Part shown: piece after piece, positions 1 through 6,666 of the stretch
How positions within the stretch are numbered: position 1 is the first letter of the stretch
Layout of the letters: each line of letters begins with the position of its first letter
Source of the DNA: CAZZBK01 sp964652155
Lineage (GTDB): Bacteria; Planctomycetota; Planctomycetia; Pirellulales; PNKZ01
Assembly: GCA_964652155.1 (NCBI GenBank)
Contig: CAZZBK010000101.1
Coordinates: 1 to 22,553, forward strand
Reading direction: 5' to 3'
DNA: 22,553 nucleotides
Notes under the pieces: model-generated
Databases searched by the model: none
Told to the model about the DNA's origin: nothing
Seen by the model: only the letters and a program-made list of their open reading frames with translations
Program-made: the position numbers and the translations under genes

Positions 1-1603
1 GCTTCCAGCCTGCGCCGAGATCCTCGTCGAACGAGATGCACTCTCCAGCCTTCAGGGAATAAACGCTGCCTCGCACACCGGTGGGGGCGTCCTTCACGGC
101 GCTGGTGCAACTGCCGATGCTCGCAAAGAGTAGCCCCTGATAGACGGTCAGGCTCGTGACCCGAGTCCAATTGTTGATCTCTTCGCGTACGGGGTCGGTC
201 GGTGGGCCGGGTTCCCAACCAGGCGGCGAGAAGAATTTGTGCAACGACGTCCAGCCTCGATCGTCGTCATACCGCGACACTTCGCCGCGCGGGATCGCTC
301 CAGCGAAGAGCTTGCCGTTATAGACCGTCAAAGCGTTGATCTCCGTGCCGTCACCCAAACGTCCGCGATCGGCCCATTGCTCGCCCACTTGATGCTCGAC
401 GACTCGCGCCTCTGGCCACATGCCGGCGAGGAGCTTGCCTCGGAAGACTTCCAGCGAATGCACTTGAAGAAACGGCTTTTGATCGCGTGGCGTGTGGCCG
501 ATCGGAGTGCCGGCGAATTCCCAAGTGCGTCCATCAAAGGCGTAGACGTTCGGGTAGCCGACATACAACTTGCCGTCGTGAACCGCCATTGCGTGGGGGT
601 AGCAGTTCTTCGGCGGCTCGGCGGGTAAGCTGCCCGCGACGGACCAATTCGTCCCACCCTCCCAGGCATAGACGCGATACGGGCGGCCGGTCCATTGCTT
701 CTCGCCTGGCGGAGGCAACCCGCGATCACCGCCGACGTACAGTTTCCCGCCGTACGTCGCCATGCAGTTGATGCGCAGCATCTCACTGGGCTGGCCGCAA
801 TCGGTCCACGTCGTGCCGCCTTCGTAACGATAGACGCGAGCGGGCGCATACTCGCCGGAGAAGACTCGGGTCCAGTCATACGTCGAAGTCCCCGCGTACA
901 AGTTCCCCTGATGGACAATGAGCCCCATGACGCCGGTCGTCTTATGCGGTCCAACGCGACCACAGTCGATCCACTTCTTCGCACCGGCATAACGAAAGAC
1001 GTGACACCAGTCGGCTTCGACTTGCGCGTCGATAATGGCGGCATAGAGGTGGCCGTTGAACACCGTCAGCGAGTTACTGACATAGTTGCTCGTCGGACTG
1101 GGACGACCACAATCCTGCCACTGACCGAGCTTCGCGTTATCGATACCGAAGTAAACGTGCCGGTCATCTCCGGAAGATTGGTAGCCGCCGGAACTCGCCT
1201 TGAGGTTCAACGTCACGCCACGCCGTGCCTGCGGATCGTAGAAGCTGAAGACATCCCCCAGCGTGTCATCGACGATCTGCTCGGTGTGTACCCAAGCCGA
1301 GATTGTGAAGTCCCCTTGTCCCAGATGAAGCGACTCACGACTCGGAACTTCGACATAGGCGGAGCGTCCATCGAAGCGGCCGGTCTTCAGCTCGACGCCG
1401 TGGTTCGTGCCGTGATTGTTCTGCCCCGACGAGTCGCGACAGTCTCCTTGCAGCTTCCAATAGCCGACGAGGTCGCGTTGCAACGCGAGCGCTGCTGTCG
1501 TCTCTGGCGGCCCGGCCGGCAGCACGTCATCGGCGATGAGCCAATCGCAACTGATGGCGAACGATGCCACGAGTAACATCCATCGCTGCGTCATAATGTC
1601 CAT
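1..1603 (-). CDS. Secreted LamG-domain / seven-bladed beta-propeller protein, C-terminus cut by window edge
   Basis: The frame is open from an ATG at 1603 to the left edge (about 534 codons, no stop). Residues 1-25 form a signal peptide (hydrophobic MLLVASFAISCDWLIA). Residues about 45-110 look like a LamG/concanavalin-like domain (LVGYWKLQGDCRDSSGQNNH, then GRFDGRSAYVEVP and FTISAWVHTEQ), a fold that usually binds glycans. From about residue 175 the motif 'L-x-V-[YF]-x-G-x-L-[YF]-[AV]-[GA]' recurs seven times (near residues 179, 228, 281, 339, 384, 425, 485), which suggests a seven-bladed Kelch-like propeller. A second ATG at 1594 is a possible start. It is read on the strand opposite to a 293-codon open frame that I regard as a shadow. 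The function is unknown; extracellular carbohydrate or surface binding is inferred. Confidence 0.85.
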   Translation of the reverse strand, partial: MDIMTQRWMLLVASFAISCDWLIADDVLPAGPPETTAALALQRDLVGYWKLQGDCRDSSGQNNHGTNHGVELKTGRFDGRSAYVEVPSRESLHLGQGDFTISAWVHTEQIVDDTLGDVFSFYDPQARRGVTLNLKASSGGYQSSGDDRHVYFGIDNAKLGQWQDCGRPSPTSNYVSNSLTVFNGHLYAAIIDAQVEADWCHVFRYAGAKKWIDCGRVGPHKTTGVMGLIVHQGNLYAGTSTYDWTRVFSGEYAPARVYRYEGGTTWTDCGQPSEMLRINCMATYGGKLYVGGDRGLPPPGEKQWTGRPYRVYAWEGGTNWSVAGSLPAEPPKNCYPHAMAVHDGKLYVGYPNVYAFDGRTWEFAGTPIGHTPRDQKPFLQVHSLEVFRGKLLAGMWPEARVVEHQVGEQWADRGRLGDGTEINALTVYNGKLFAGAIPRGEVSRYDDDRGWTSLHKFFSPPGWEPGPPTDPVREEINNWTRVTSLTVYQGLLFASIGSCTSAVKDAPTGVRGSVYSLKAGECISFDEDLGAGWK

Positions 1604-1841
1604 TTCTTATTCGCAGTGCTGTACTGACCAACGAAGAATTCTGCCATTGAGTGATCCGGTTAACTCTTCCTGCCGCTGTTCTGGTCCACCGATCTCCGTG
1701 CCATGCTGAGTGTCACGACATTCTGGACTTTCGTGCGCGAGTTCTCGCCATTCTAGCCCAGGCCGGTTCCGGCTTGGGAGACCTGAGCCGTGGTTTCTCC
1801 GCGAGTCCAACGTTTTAGCTCCGCTTTTCAGCCGGCCAAGT
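1604..1841. other. Non-coding stretch between LamG gene and ParB-like fragment
   Basis: I see no credible gene here. A 67-codon minus-strand frame (1607-1810) has no recognisable domain, is rich in Arg and Glu, and has no convincing ribosome binding site. It is probably the 3' flank of the decayed recombinase-associated locus and the promoter region of the LamG gene. Confidence 0.4.
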
Positions 1842-2062
1842 TCAGATCATAGCTGCTGGGTTTTCAGCTTTGACGTCTACGATCATTCGTTGCCACATCT
1901 GCCGTTGCTTGCCCCAGCTCGGCATGGCCGCGATCGGCCGCAACTGCTTTTCCGTGAGCGGATTTCGACCGTGTTCAATGGTCGGCAGGAATAGGATTTC
2001 CTCCTGCAAGTCGGGGGCGAGGTACAGCAGGTTCATGATCTGCGTCAGCCGCGCTCGGGTCC
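1842..2062 (-). pseudogene. 3' fragment of a ParB/KorB-like helix-turn-helix protein
   Basis: The minus-strand frame reads TRARLTQIMNLLYLAPDLQE, then EILFLPTIEHGRNPLTEKQL and ends at a TAG/TGA-type stop at 1842 after a Trp/Arg-rich tail (WGKQRQMWQR). The 'RARLTQI-MNLL-LAPD-QE-ILFLP' pattern is the recognition-helix end of a ParB/KorB-type HTH protein that in planctomycetes commonly sits next to recombinase genes. The first 60% of the protein is missing: immediately upstream of the Thr codon (about 2062) the frame runs into TGG and a TGA stop, and the sequence becomes the recombinase fragment in the other orientation. The internal ATG at 2036 is not the real start. I am confident that it is a fragment, and less so of its exact family. 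Confidence 0.65.
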
Positions 2063-2220
2063 ATCATGGCCGGCATACGTTTCTGAGTCACGCACTCGCC
2101 GGTGGTCGCACGTTGGCTGAAGTTCGCGACGCCGCAGGGCATGCAAACGTCACTGTCACCAGCGGGTATCTACACGCCGGCGTGAATGACGACGAACCGC
2201 TGGGTAGATTGTTTGGGTGA
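2063..2220 (+). pseudogene. C-terminal catalytic fragment of a tyrosine recombinase (phage integrase family)
   Basis: The plus-strand frame reads HHGRHTFLSHALAGG, then RTLAEVRDAAGHANVTVTSG and YLHAGVNDDEPLGRLFG before TGA. This keeps the HxxRH box with the second catalytic Arg, the GHAN box His, and the nucleophile Tyr in SGYLH. The N-terminal core-binding domain and first catalytic Arg are absent. The open frame continues to an ATG at 1870, but that upstream part is antisense to the ParB-like fragment and does not look like a recombinase. Family members are about 300-350 residues, so only the last ~52 remain. It cannot be an active recombinase alone. Confidence 0.75.
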
Positions 2221-2231
2221 ATGACCTCTGA

Positions 2232-2438
2232 ATCTCGTACTTTTGGCATGGAAATTTCGATTACCCTCGCCTCCTTGGCCACCTGTACGAGACCGAAGAT
2301 GAATCGCAGCGATGGCCCGAGTTGCATGACGCGATTCGCGCGGCGCGCAAAGCCTATCAGCGCGAGGGTACGCTACCGGATTTCGCCGCGCTGGCCCAGC
2401 TTGTGGCGCACTGCGGCCACGCCACACCTGCGGGATGA
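2232..2438 (+). pseudogene. Startless coding remnant downstream of the recombinase fragment
   Basis: Between a TGA at 2229 and a TGA at 2436 one frame reads like a real protein, including NFDYPRLLGHLYETEDESQ and LHDAIRAARKAYQREGTLPD. It has no ATG, GTG or TTG start with a ribosome binding site. The composition (helical, acidic/basic mix) and codon use fit the genome better than the ATG-started 109-codon frame that overlaps it (2221-2550). I do not recognise the family. It is probably the 3' end of a gene that travelled with the recombinase. Confidence 0.4.
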
Positions 2439-2510
2439 ACCCGGCGCCGCGCGCAACAAGCGACCGTATCGGCCTAACACGCAGGACAGCGTCATGCCTG
2501 ACGCAACAAC

Positions 2511-2546
2511 GAAAAAAGCCCGTCAGGTGGGCAGAAACCTGACGGC
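2511..2546 (-). terminator. Intrinsic terminator of the minus-strand MpsC-like gene
   Basis: On the minus strand, directly after the TAG stop at 2547, the sequence GCCGTCAGGT, loop TTCTGCCC, ACCTGACGGGC is followed by a run of six T. This is a near-perfect 10-bp stem with a U-tract, a standard Rho-independent terminator. Confidence 0.85.
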
Positions 2547-2930
2547 CTAATTGCGAGACTTCTTGTCGCGATACGGAGGCGACTCGGCCAACGCGAACAA
2601 CACCACCTCTTCGCCGGTGGTCGTGCTGATATCATGGTGCAGGCTCACGACGGGGATACCGGTGGCGGCTTGGACAGTGGCTTCGAGCGCAGCGCGACCG
2701 ATCTCGATGAGCTGTGTACGCACTTGCTTGAGCAGATCGCGGCCTTTCTCGGGCGGCAGGGTTTGTACCAAGTGCTGCTCGGCTGCCGTGAGCACACCTT
2801 TCAGACGCACGACAACCAGATCACCCAGCACAAAAGCCTGAATGTCCTTAGGCCCGCGGCCCATGAATTCTTGTTCAAAACTTGAAATTCCCTGACAGAT
2901 CAAGGCTTCGATCTCACCGATCGTTTTCAT
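2547..2930 (-). CDS. DUF2294 / MpsC-family protein
   Basis: A 127-residue protein with the full family signature: EQEFMGRGPKDIQAFVLGD, VVVRLKGVLTAAEQ, LLKQVRTQLIEIGR, and the C-terminal HHDISTTTGEEVVLF. The family (PF10057) is the MpsC part of the MpsABC system, in which MpsAB moves cations and bicarbonate to build membrane potential; MpsC itself is soluble and its role is poorly defined. No mpsA or mpsB lies in this window. The start ATG at 2930 is preceded by GGAG at a good distance (TTGGAGTAGGCC). Length is normal for the family (about 115-130). It is transcribed away from a second, more divergent copy at 3332 and ends in a strong terminator. Confidence 0.85.
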   Translation of the reverse strand: MKTIGEIEALICQGISSFEQEFMGRGPKDIQAFVLGDLVVVRLKGVLTAAEQHLVQTLPPEKGRDLLKQVRTQLIEIGRAALEATVQAATGIPVVSLHHDISTTTGEEVVLFALAESPPYRDKKSRN

Positions 2931-3099
2931 GGCCTACTCCAACATTGCTTGTACACAAAACCATCGAGAGCAAAATCGACGAAGACACCGGTGTACGACG
3001 GAACGAGACTCGCAAAGCTCTCATGTCTGATGTGCGATCATTGTAATCGATCACGTAATGGAGCGAATCTGTCGAAATAAATAAAACTGATAGATGTCA

Positions 3100-3127
3100 T
3101 TGCATTTGCAAATAACAGGCGTACAAT
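3100..3127 (+). promoter_or_regulatory. Candidate sigma-70-type promoter for leader element copy 1
   Basis: TTGCAT at 3100-3105, a 16-base spacer and TACAAT at 3122-3127 sit in an AT-rich block. The equivalent spot upstream of element copy 2 (9199-9226) has TTGCTA, 16 bases, TAGAAT. The same layout at both loci supports the call. Confidence 0.5.
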
Positions 3128-3133
3128 TCGGCC

Positions 3134-3281
3134 AGTCGAGGTGAGAAAAGTCCAAGTCTTCGCCTTGATGCTTCCGGATGACTACATAAAGCGCAAACCA
3201 GCTCCACGCTGGCAGGCGCGTTAAACGAGTAAGCCGACGCGATGGAATACCCCTTAGGTGTTCCGCCGCGTCGGCTTTTTT
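3134..3281 (+). ncRNA. Candidate small RNA or attenuator leader, copy 1 of a two-copy element
   Basis: From the predicted start near 3134 the transcript would contain a 5-bp hairpin (CCAGC 3198-3202, loop TCCAC, GCTGG 3208-3212), an 18-base linker, then the long terminator hairpin at 3231-3281. Copy 2 at 9233-9355 has the same order: a 5-bp/5-nt hairpin of different sequence, a 16-base linker, and the same terminator hairpin with compensatory changes. It ends 50 bases before the MpsC-like gene at 3332. It may be a free small RNA, or a leader that decides read-through into that gene. No ligand or target is evident. Confidence 0.45.
3231..3281 (+). terminator. Long hairpin with T-run, copy 1
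   Basis: AAGCCGACGCG pairs with CGCGTCGGCTT (9 GC-rich bp plus AA/TT). After one A-C mismatch it continues as TGGAATACC with GGTGTTCCG to a 5-base loop, and six T follow (3276-3281). The inner arm AATACC/GGTGTT is conserved in copy 2. It has the form of an intrinsic terminator but lies upstream of, not after, a gene on this strand. Confidence 0.7.
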
Positions 3282-3331
3282 CGTGCCCTGATCGTGCGAG
3301 CGATACCGATCGCTCTGTGGAGAACGACGCC

Positions 3332-3748
3332 ATGAGTCCGACCAATCTAACGGTCGTCCAGCAAATTGCCGAGGTGGTCAGCAACTTTCAGCAGCAATGC
3401 ACAGGGCACACACCGCAAGCGGTCAGCGTCGTGTTGAGCGAAGACACCCTTGTGATCACGCTGCACGGAGCACTCACTGCTGCCGAACAAGCGTTGTCAA
3501 AAACGGCTCACGGCGCCGCGCAGGTCCAGGAGTTTCATCGTCAGTTGTTCGCGAATTCGTCAGAAGAATTGCGTAACGAGATCAATCGCATTTCAGGTCG
3601 TGTGGTTCAGCAAGCGGCCGCCGAAGTGGAACCATCCACTGGTTCCATCGTTCATGCGTTCACGACCGGCACGATGGTGCAGGTCTTTTTGCTCAAGCCC
3701 GACGCTTCCTCGGCTATTGCCGGTAAGAAGCCATCGGTGCGCCCCTGA
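3332..3748 (+). CDS. Divergent DUF2294 / MpsC-like protein
   Basis: A 138-residue product from the ATG at 3332, chosen because GGAG lies 9 bases upstream and because the frame further 5' (to 3242) runs through the terminator hairpin. It shares the family layout with the minus-strand copy: an N-terminal helix (VVQQIAEVVSNFQQQCTGHT), a VSVVLSEDTLVITLHGALTA core, AEQAL, then a helix. It has lost the 'MGRGP' box (here TGHTP) and the terminal HxDIST motif is replaced by IVHAFTTGTMVQVFLL. It is thus a distant paralogue of the 2547 gene. csrA follows after 18 bases, so the two are probably co-transcribed. A C-terminal basic tail is unique to this copy. Confidence 0.7.
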   Translation: MSPTNLTVVQQIAEVVSNFQQQCTGHTPQAVSVVLSEDTLVITLHGALTAAEQALSKTAHGAAQVQEFHRQLFANSSEELRNEINRISGRVVQQAAAEVEPSTGSIVHAFTTGTMVQVFLLKPDASSAIAGKKPSVRP

Positions 3749-3766
3749 AGAGAGGAGATTTCATCC

Positions 3767-3982
3767 ATGTTAGTACTCTCCAGAAAACCGCTCGAGGCGG
3801 TGGTCATCGGAGATCCAGACCGCTTCGAGCGGATATTGAAAGTCACGGTACTCGATATCAAAGGGTGCCGCGTCCGGCTTGGCTTCGAAGTTGCGGAGGA
3901 CATTCCCGTCCATCGAAGTGAGGTTTGGGAACGCATTCAACAAGGCGTTCTGCCCAGGCGAGTCACGCTCGACGTCGAGTAA
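3767..3982 (+). CDS. csrA: CsrA, carbon storage / translation regulator
   Basis: A 71-residue protein beginning MLVLSRKPLEAVVIGD, the canonical CsrA start. It continues with ILKVTVLDIKGCRVRLGFEV, the AEDIPVHRSEVWERIQ segment and a short acidic tail. CsrA dimers bind GGA motifs in mRNA leaders and usually block or stabilise translation starts. The family's RNA-contacting Arg in the HR pair (VHRSE) is present. The start has a strong site, GAGAGGAG, ending about 8 bases upstream. It follows the MpsC-like gene after 18 bases; fliW, the usual antagonist neighbour in flagellar loci, is not here. The family is certain; targets are unknown. Several downstream genes have AAGGA-type ribosome sites that CsrA could in principle occupy. 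Confidence 0.93.
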   Translation: MLVLSRKPLEAVVIGDPDRFERILKVTVLDIKGCRVRLGFEVAEDIPVHRSEVWERIQQGVLPRRVTLDVE

Positions 3983-4078
3983 TCGTGCTTAGTGAACGTG
4001 CTTTACGTGGTCAGTTCCGCGCAGGGCATCGGCCCAAGTTGGGTCATTGGTTCAAGTTCTTTGAAAGGAGTCCCGCTT

Positions 4079-4276
4079 ATGATTCGAAAACTATTGTCCT
4101 TGGCGATCGTTGCCGCAGTCTTCACGTATGCCATCGGCAGCTCGGATGCCGAGGCGCGCTGTCGTCGCTGGGGTCGCCGTTGTCACCAAACCAGTCATTG
4201 CTATAGCGGTGTCTACCACAGCGCTAATTGTCAATTGTCCTGCAATCAGTCGGCATGTGCCCATTGCAGTCCGTAA
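4079..4276 (+). CDS. Small exported cysteine-rich protein
   Basis: 65 residues from ATG 4079, preceded by AAAGGAG with a spacing of 8. An N-terminal signal peptide (MIRKLLSLAIVAAVFTYAIG, then SSDAEA) ends at a likely AxA-type site. The mature part is only about 37 residues, with six Cys and several His: RCRRWGRRCHQ, SHCYSGVYHSANCQLSC, SACAHC. This could bind metal or form disulphides. The longer frame from 3992 is rejected because that extension lacks a signal-like start. Short Cys-rich exported proteins of this style occur in planctomycetes but have no known role. A strong hairpin follows 75 bases downstream. Confidence 0.7.
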   Translation: MIRKLLSLAIVAAVFTYAIGSSDAEARCRRWGRRCHQTSHCYSGVYHSANCQLSCNQSACAHCSP

Positions 4277-4350
4277 CGCAGGTGCGATGTGCGTGTTGGA
4301 CGTGCATCGCGCATGCCCAACCGGTTTGCTGATCAGTTCCGCAGCCATGG

Positions 4351-4374
4351 GGTGGAGCAGGCAACTGCTCCACC
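4351..4374. other. Perfect 10-bp hairpin with GCAA tetraloop
   Basis: GGTGGAGCAG, loop GCAA, CTGCTCCACC. The GNRA-type loop makes this a very stable RNA stem. It lies between the Cys-rich gene and the TPR gene in a 296-base gap. The nearest T-rich patch comes about 20 bases later, so it is not a classical terminator. It may be an mRNA-stabilising or processing element. Confidence 0.6.
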
Positions 4375-4424
4375 TCGACCGGTTTCAGATTTCTCTGCTT
4401 TTACGAACTCCACGCAACCCAACA

Positions 4425-4445
4425 GCGCGATGGTCACCATCGCGC
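4425..4445. other. Perfect 9-bp inverted repeat, 3-base loop
   Basis: GCGCGATGG, TCA, CCATCGCGC, 50 bases after the GCAA hairpin and 127 bases before the TPR gene start. It could be an RNA stem or a dimeric-protein binding site. No T-run follows it. Confidence 0.55.
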
Positions 4446-4572
4446 GACAATCGCCATCGCCCGCGGCGGATATTGCCGACGATCGCAAATATGCGACACC
4501 ATTCGATCAATGTCCGCTCGTTCAGACACAGTTTTTAGCTCACAACGTACAACTCACACGGAGACGATAGTT

Positions 4573-6363
4573 ATGAAATACACGACATGGCTTGCCACAC
4601 TCATGTGCAGCCTCGCAGTTTCACTCAATTCGGTCGGTTTGCTCGCTCACAGCACAGCCGGGGCAGAGGAGATCGCCCAACTCGGTATTGACGGCGGAAG
4701 TAAGGGGGACGGCGAGGGCAATCGCGGTAAGGGCGGTGGTGGCAATAAGCAAGGTAGTGGTAGCGGCGGCGTGCAGGGCGGCGGACCATCATCTCGCGGT
4801 GACAAAACACCGCAGTCGAACAACGGCAGTCGTGTGCAAGTTCCCTCGGACGTGAAGACGCAGCAACCGCTCAACGCTGGTCAACCGCAAAACATCAATC
4901 GCTCGCCATCACTCAGTCGGCCGAACCTTCGACCAACGCAAAAGCCGGTCGTTGCCCCAAGAGTCCAAGGTCAATCGGCAGACGGTACGCGATTGCCTCT
5001 GCCTGGCGCGAACGATCGCGGCAATCCAGGTGTGCGCAACAATCTTAGCGTCGGCTCGGAACTGAAACTAAACGGAGGCAACGCCGCCGGCATCAACCAT
5101 CGACCGTTTGTCGGCAACACCGTCAATCTCGATGGTCGAAGCATCAATATCGGCAGCAACGCATACCAACCCGCCTACTCGCGCCACTCAGGCTATCACG
5201 GCTTTTGGAATGGTAACCGTGGCTATGGCGTCGGCTCGGAAGTGGTAAACAACCTTGGCTACGGCCCTGGATCGAACAATGTGAACTTCGGTGCCTATGG
5301 TATCGGCTGGGGCTTAGGACTCGGCAATAATCTTGGCTACAACAATGGTAACGGTGGTTACGGCGGATATGGCTATCAGCCGTTTGGCTGGGGTCTAGGG
5401 GGCTGGGGACTCGGCTCGCTGATGTACAACAGTGGCTACCTCGGTTACTCGAACCCGTATTACAGCAACTCCGGTGCGTTGGGCCACAATTACTCGCAAC
5501 CGATTCCGGTGGCCTATAACACTGCGTACCAAGTTGCTCATCCCGATCCCAACTCGGCCGAAGAATTGTTGAACGCAGCCGATGCCGCCTTTCAACAGAA
5601 CGACTTCGACAAGGCGCTCGATCTCGCGGATCAGGGAGTCAAGCAGTATCCCGACGATGCCGTGTTTCACGAGTTCCGCGCACTCGTACTGTTTGCCCGA
5701 AGCGATTATCAACAGGCGGCAGCGGCCATCCACTCGGTCTTGGCTATCGGCCCAGGCTGGGACTGGACCACGCTCAGCAGCATGTACGCCAGCGTCGACG
5801 TCTACACCGGTCAGCTTCGCACGTTGGAAGCATTTACGAAAGCAAACCCACAAGACGCCGGCTCTCGGTTCTTGCTAGCGTATCACTATCTCAGCTGCGG
5901 ACACACGGCCGATGCTGCTCGCCATTTGACACAGGTCGTCAAGCTGATGCCGGCCGATCGGATCGCAGCGGACGTGTTGCGAATGGTCGCGGCTCCGATG
6001 ACAAACGCAACGCCCGGGGCAGCACCATCACCACCGTCGAAAGAGTTGTCGACGACGATTGCGGAGACCAAGCCGATCAATCTGATGCTGTTGTTTGGCT
6101 CGTGGCAGGCTGCTCGGCCCAATGGCTCGACCTTCCAGCTAAAGCTAACCGACGACGCGATGTTCACTTGGAGTTTCGCGGCCAAGGATCAGAAGTCGCA
6201 AGAATTCAGCGGGAATTACACGCTCGACAAAAACATTCTCGTGCTGGAACGCAAGGATGGCGGCTCGTTGATCGCCCAGGTTACACCCGATGGCAACGGC
6301 AAGTTCAATTTCAAGTTGGTCGGCGCGCCGGGCGATGACTCGGGGCTCGACTTTCACAAGTAA
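4573..6363 (+). CDS. Exported Gly/Asn-rich protein with TPR repeats
   Basis: 596 residues from ATG 4573 (GGAG 9 bases upstream; the frame's earlier ATG at 4510 lies in non-signal sequence). Residues 1-31 are a signal peptide. Residues 40-85 are Gly/Lys/Ser-rich and disordered, 85-240 Pro/Asn/Gly-rich, and 205-315 a Gly-Tyr-Asn low-complexity tract (e.g. GYGGYGYQPFGWGLGGWGL). Residues about 327-470 hold tetratricopeptide-like helices (AEELLNAADAAFQQNDFDKA, LDLADQGVKQYPDD). Residues 505-596 form a small beta domain (LLFGSWQAARPNGSTFQLKL) resembling the lipocalin-like C-terminal domain often found after TPRs in planctomycete proteins. It probably acts in the periplasm or at the surface as a scaffold. 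No enzymatic motif is visible. Confidence 0.85.
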   Translation: MKYTTWLATLMCSLAVSLNSVGLLAHSTAGAEEIAQLGIDGGSKGDGEGNRGKGGGGNKQGSGSGGVQGGGPSSRGDKTPQSNNGSRVQVPSDVKTQQPLNAGQPQNINRSPSLSRPNLRPTQKPVVAPRVQGQSADGTRLPLPGANDRGNPGVRNNLSVGSELKLNGGNAAGINHRPFVGNTVNLDGRSINIGSNAYQPAYSRHSGYHGFWNGNRGYGVGSEVVNNLGYGPGSNNVNFGAYGIGWGLGLGNNLGYNNGNGGYGGYGYQPFGWGLGGWGLGSLMYNSGYLGYSNPYYSNSGALGHNYSQPIPVAYNTAYQVAHPDPNSAEELLNAADAAFQQNDFDKALDLADQGVKQYPDDAVFHEFRALVLFARSDYQQAAAAIHSVLAIGPGWDWTTLSSMYASVDVYTGQLRTLEAFTKANPQDAGSRFLLAYHYLSCGHTADAARHLTQVVKLMPADRIAADVLRMVAAPMTNATPGAAPSPPSKELSTTIAETKPINLMLLFGSWQAARPNGSTFQLKLTDDAMFTWSFAAKDQKSQEFSGNYTLDKNILVLERKDGGSLIAQVTPDGNGKFNFKLVGAPGDDSGLDFHK

Positions 6364-6405
6364 ATGATCGCCGAGACTCAATGAACCTCAACGGAGTGAT
6401 ACGAC

Positions 6406-6666
6406 ATGTCAAGTCTTGGTTTTCTCTCTTTGTTCGCGGCCCTGACGCTGGGCCTCTCAGCCTTCGGAGTCGAAATGCCTGACGTCTGGACCCGCGAGAA
6501 AACCGCGTTCGTGGCTCTGCTGAGTGTGGCCCTCGTTTCATTTGCCGGAAGCATGGTGCAAAAGCCGTCACTGATGTGGCAAGTACTCGACGAACTGCAA
6601 CGCAAACCTTTTCAGAACCCAACTCAACAGCCGTACCACGGCATAAACGGAGAGCACAATGATTGA
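6406..6666 (+). CDS. Small two-helix membrane protein
   Basis: 86 residues with two hydrophobic segments (about 2-22, LGFLSLFAALTLGLSAFG, and 34-52, AFVALLSVALVSFAGSMV) and a polar C-terminal tail. ATG 6406 is preceded by GGAG. Its stop overlaps the next gene by 8 bases (ATGATTGA), so translation of the two is probably coupled. No family recognised. The link suggests a membrane partner for the ferritin-like protein, but that is inference. Confidence 0.65.
   Translation: MSSLGFLSLFAALTLGLSAFGVEMPDVWTREKTAFVALLSVALVSFAGSMVQKPSLMWQVLDELQRKPFQNPTQQPYHGINGEHND

Noticed and set aside
328..1044. 238-codon minus-strand frame, Ser/Arg-rich
   Set aside because: It is out of frame with the LamG/propeller gene on the same strand and is only a shadow of it.
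695..1576. 293-codon plus-strand open frame
   Set aside because: It lies antisense to the LamG/propeller gene, whose signal peptide and seven motif repeats are clear; this frame has no domain.
1870..2062. Upstream part of the 116-codon recombinase frame
   Set aside because: This part is antisense to the ParB-like fragment and lacks recombinase core residues; only 2063-2220 is homologous.
3242..3331. N-terminal extension of the second MpsC-like gene
   Set aside because: It reads through the terminator hairpin and has no ribosome site; the ATG at 3332 has GGAG upstream and fits family length.
4277..4570. Pro/Ser-rich frame in phase with the Cys-rich gene after its stop (possible lost C-terminal tail)
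   Set aside because: It would need stop read-through, and the stretch contains two perfect hairpins, so a non-coding gap is simpler.
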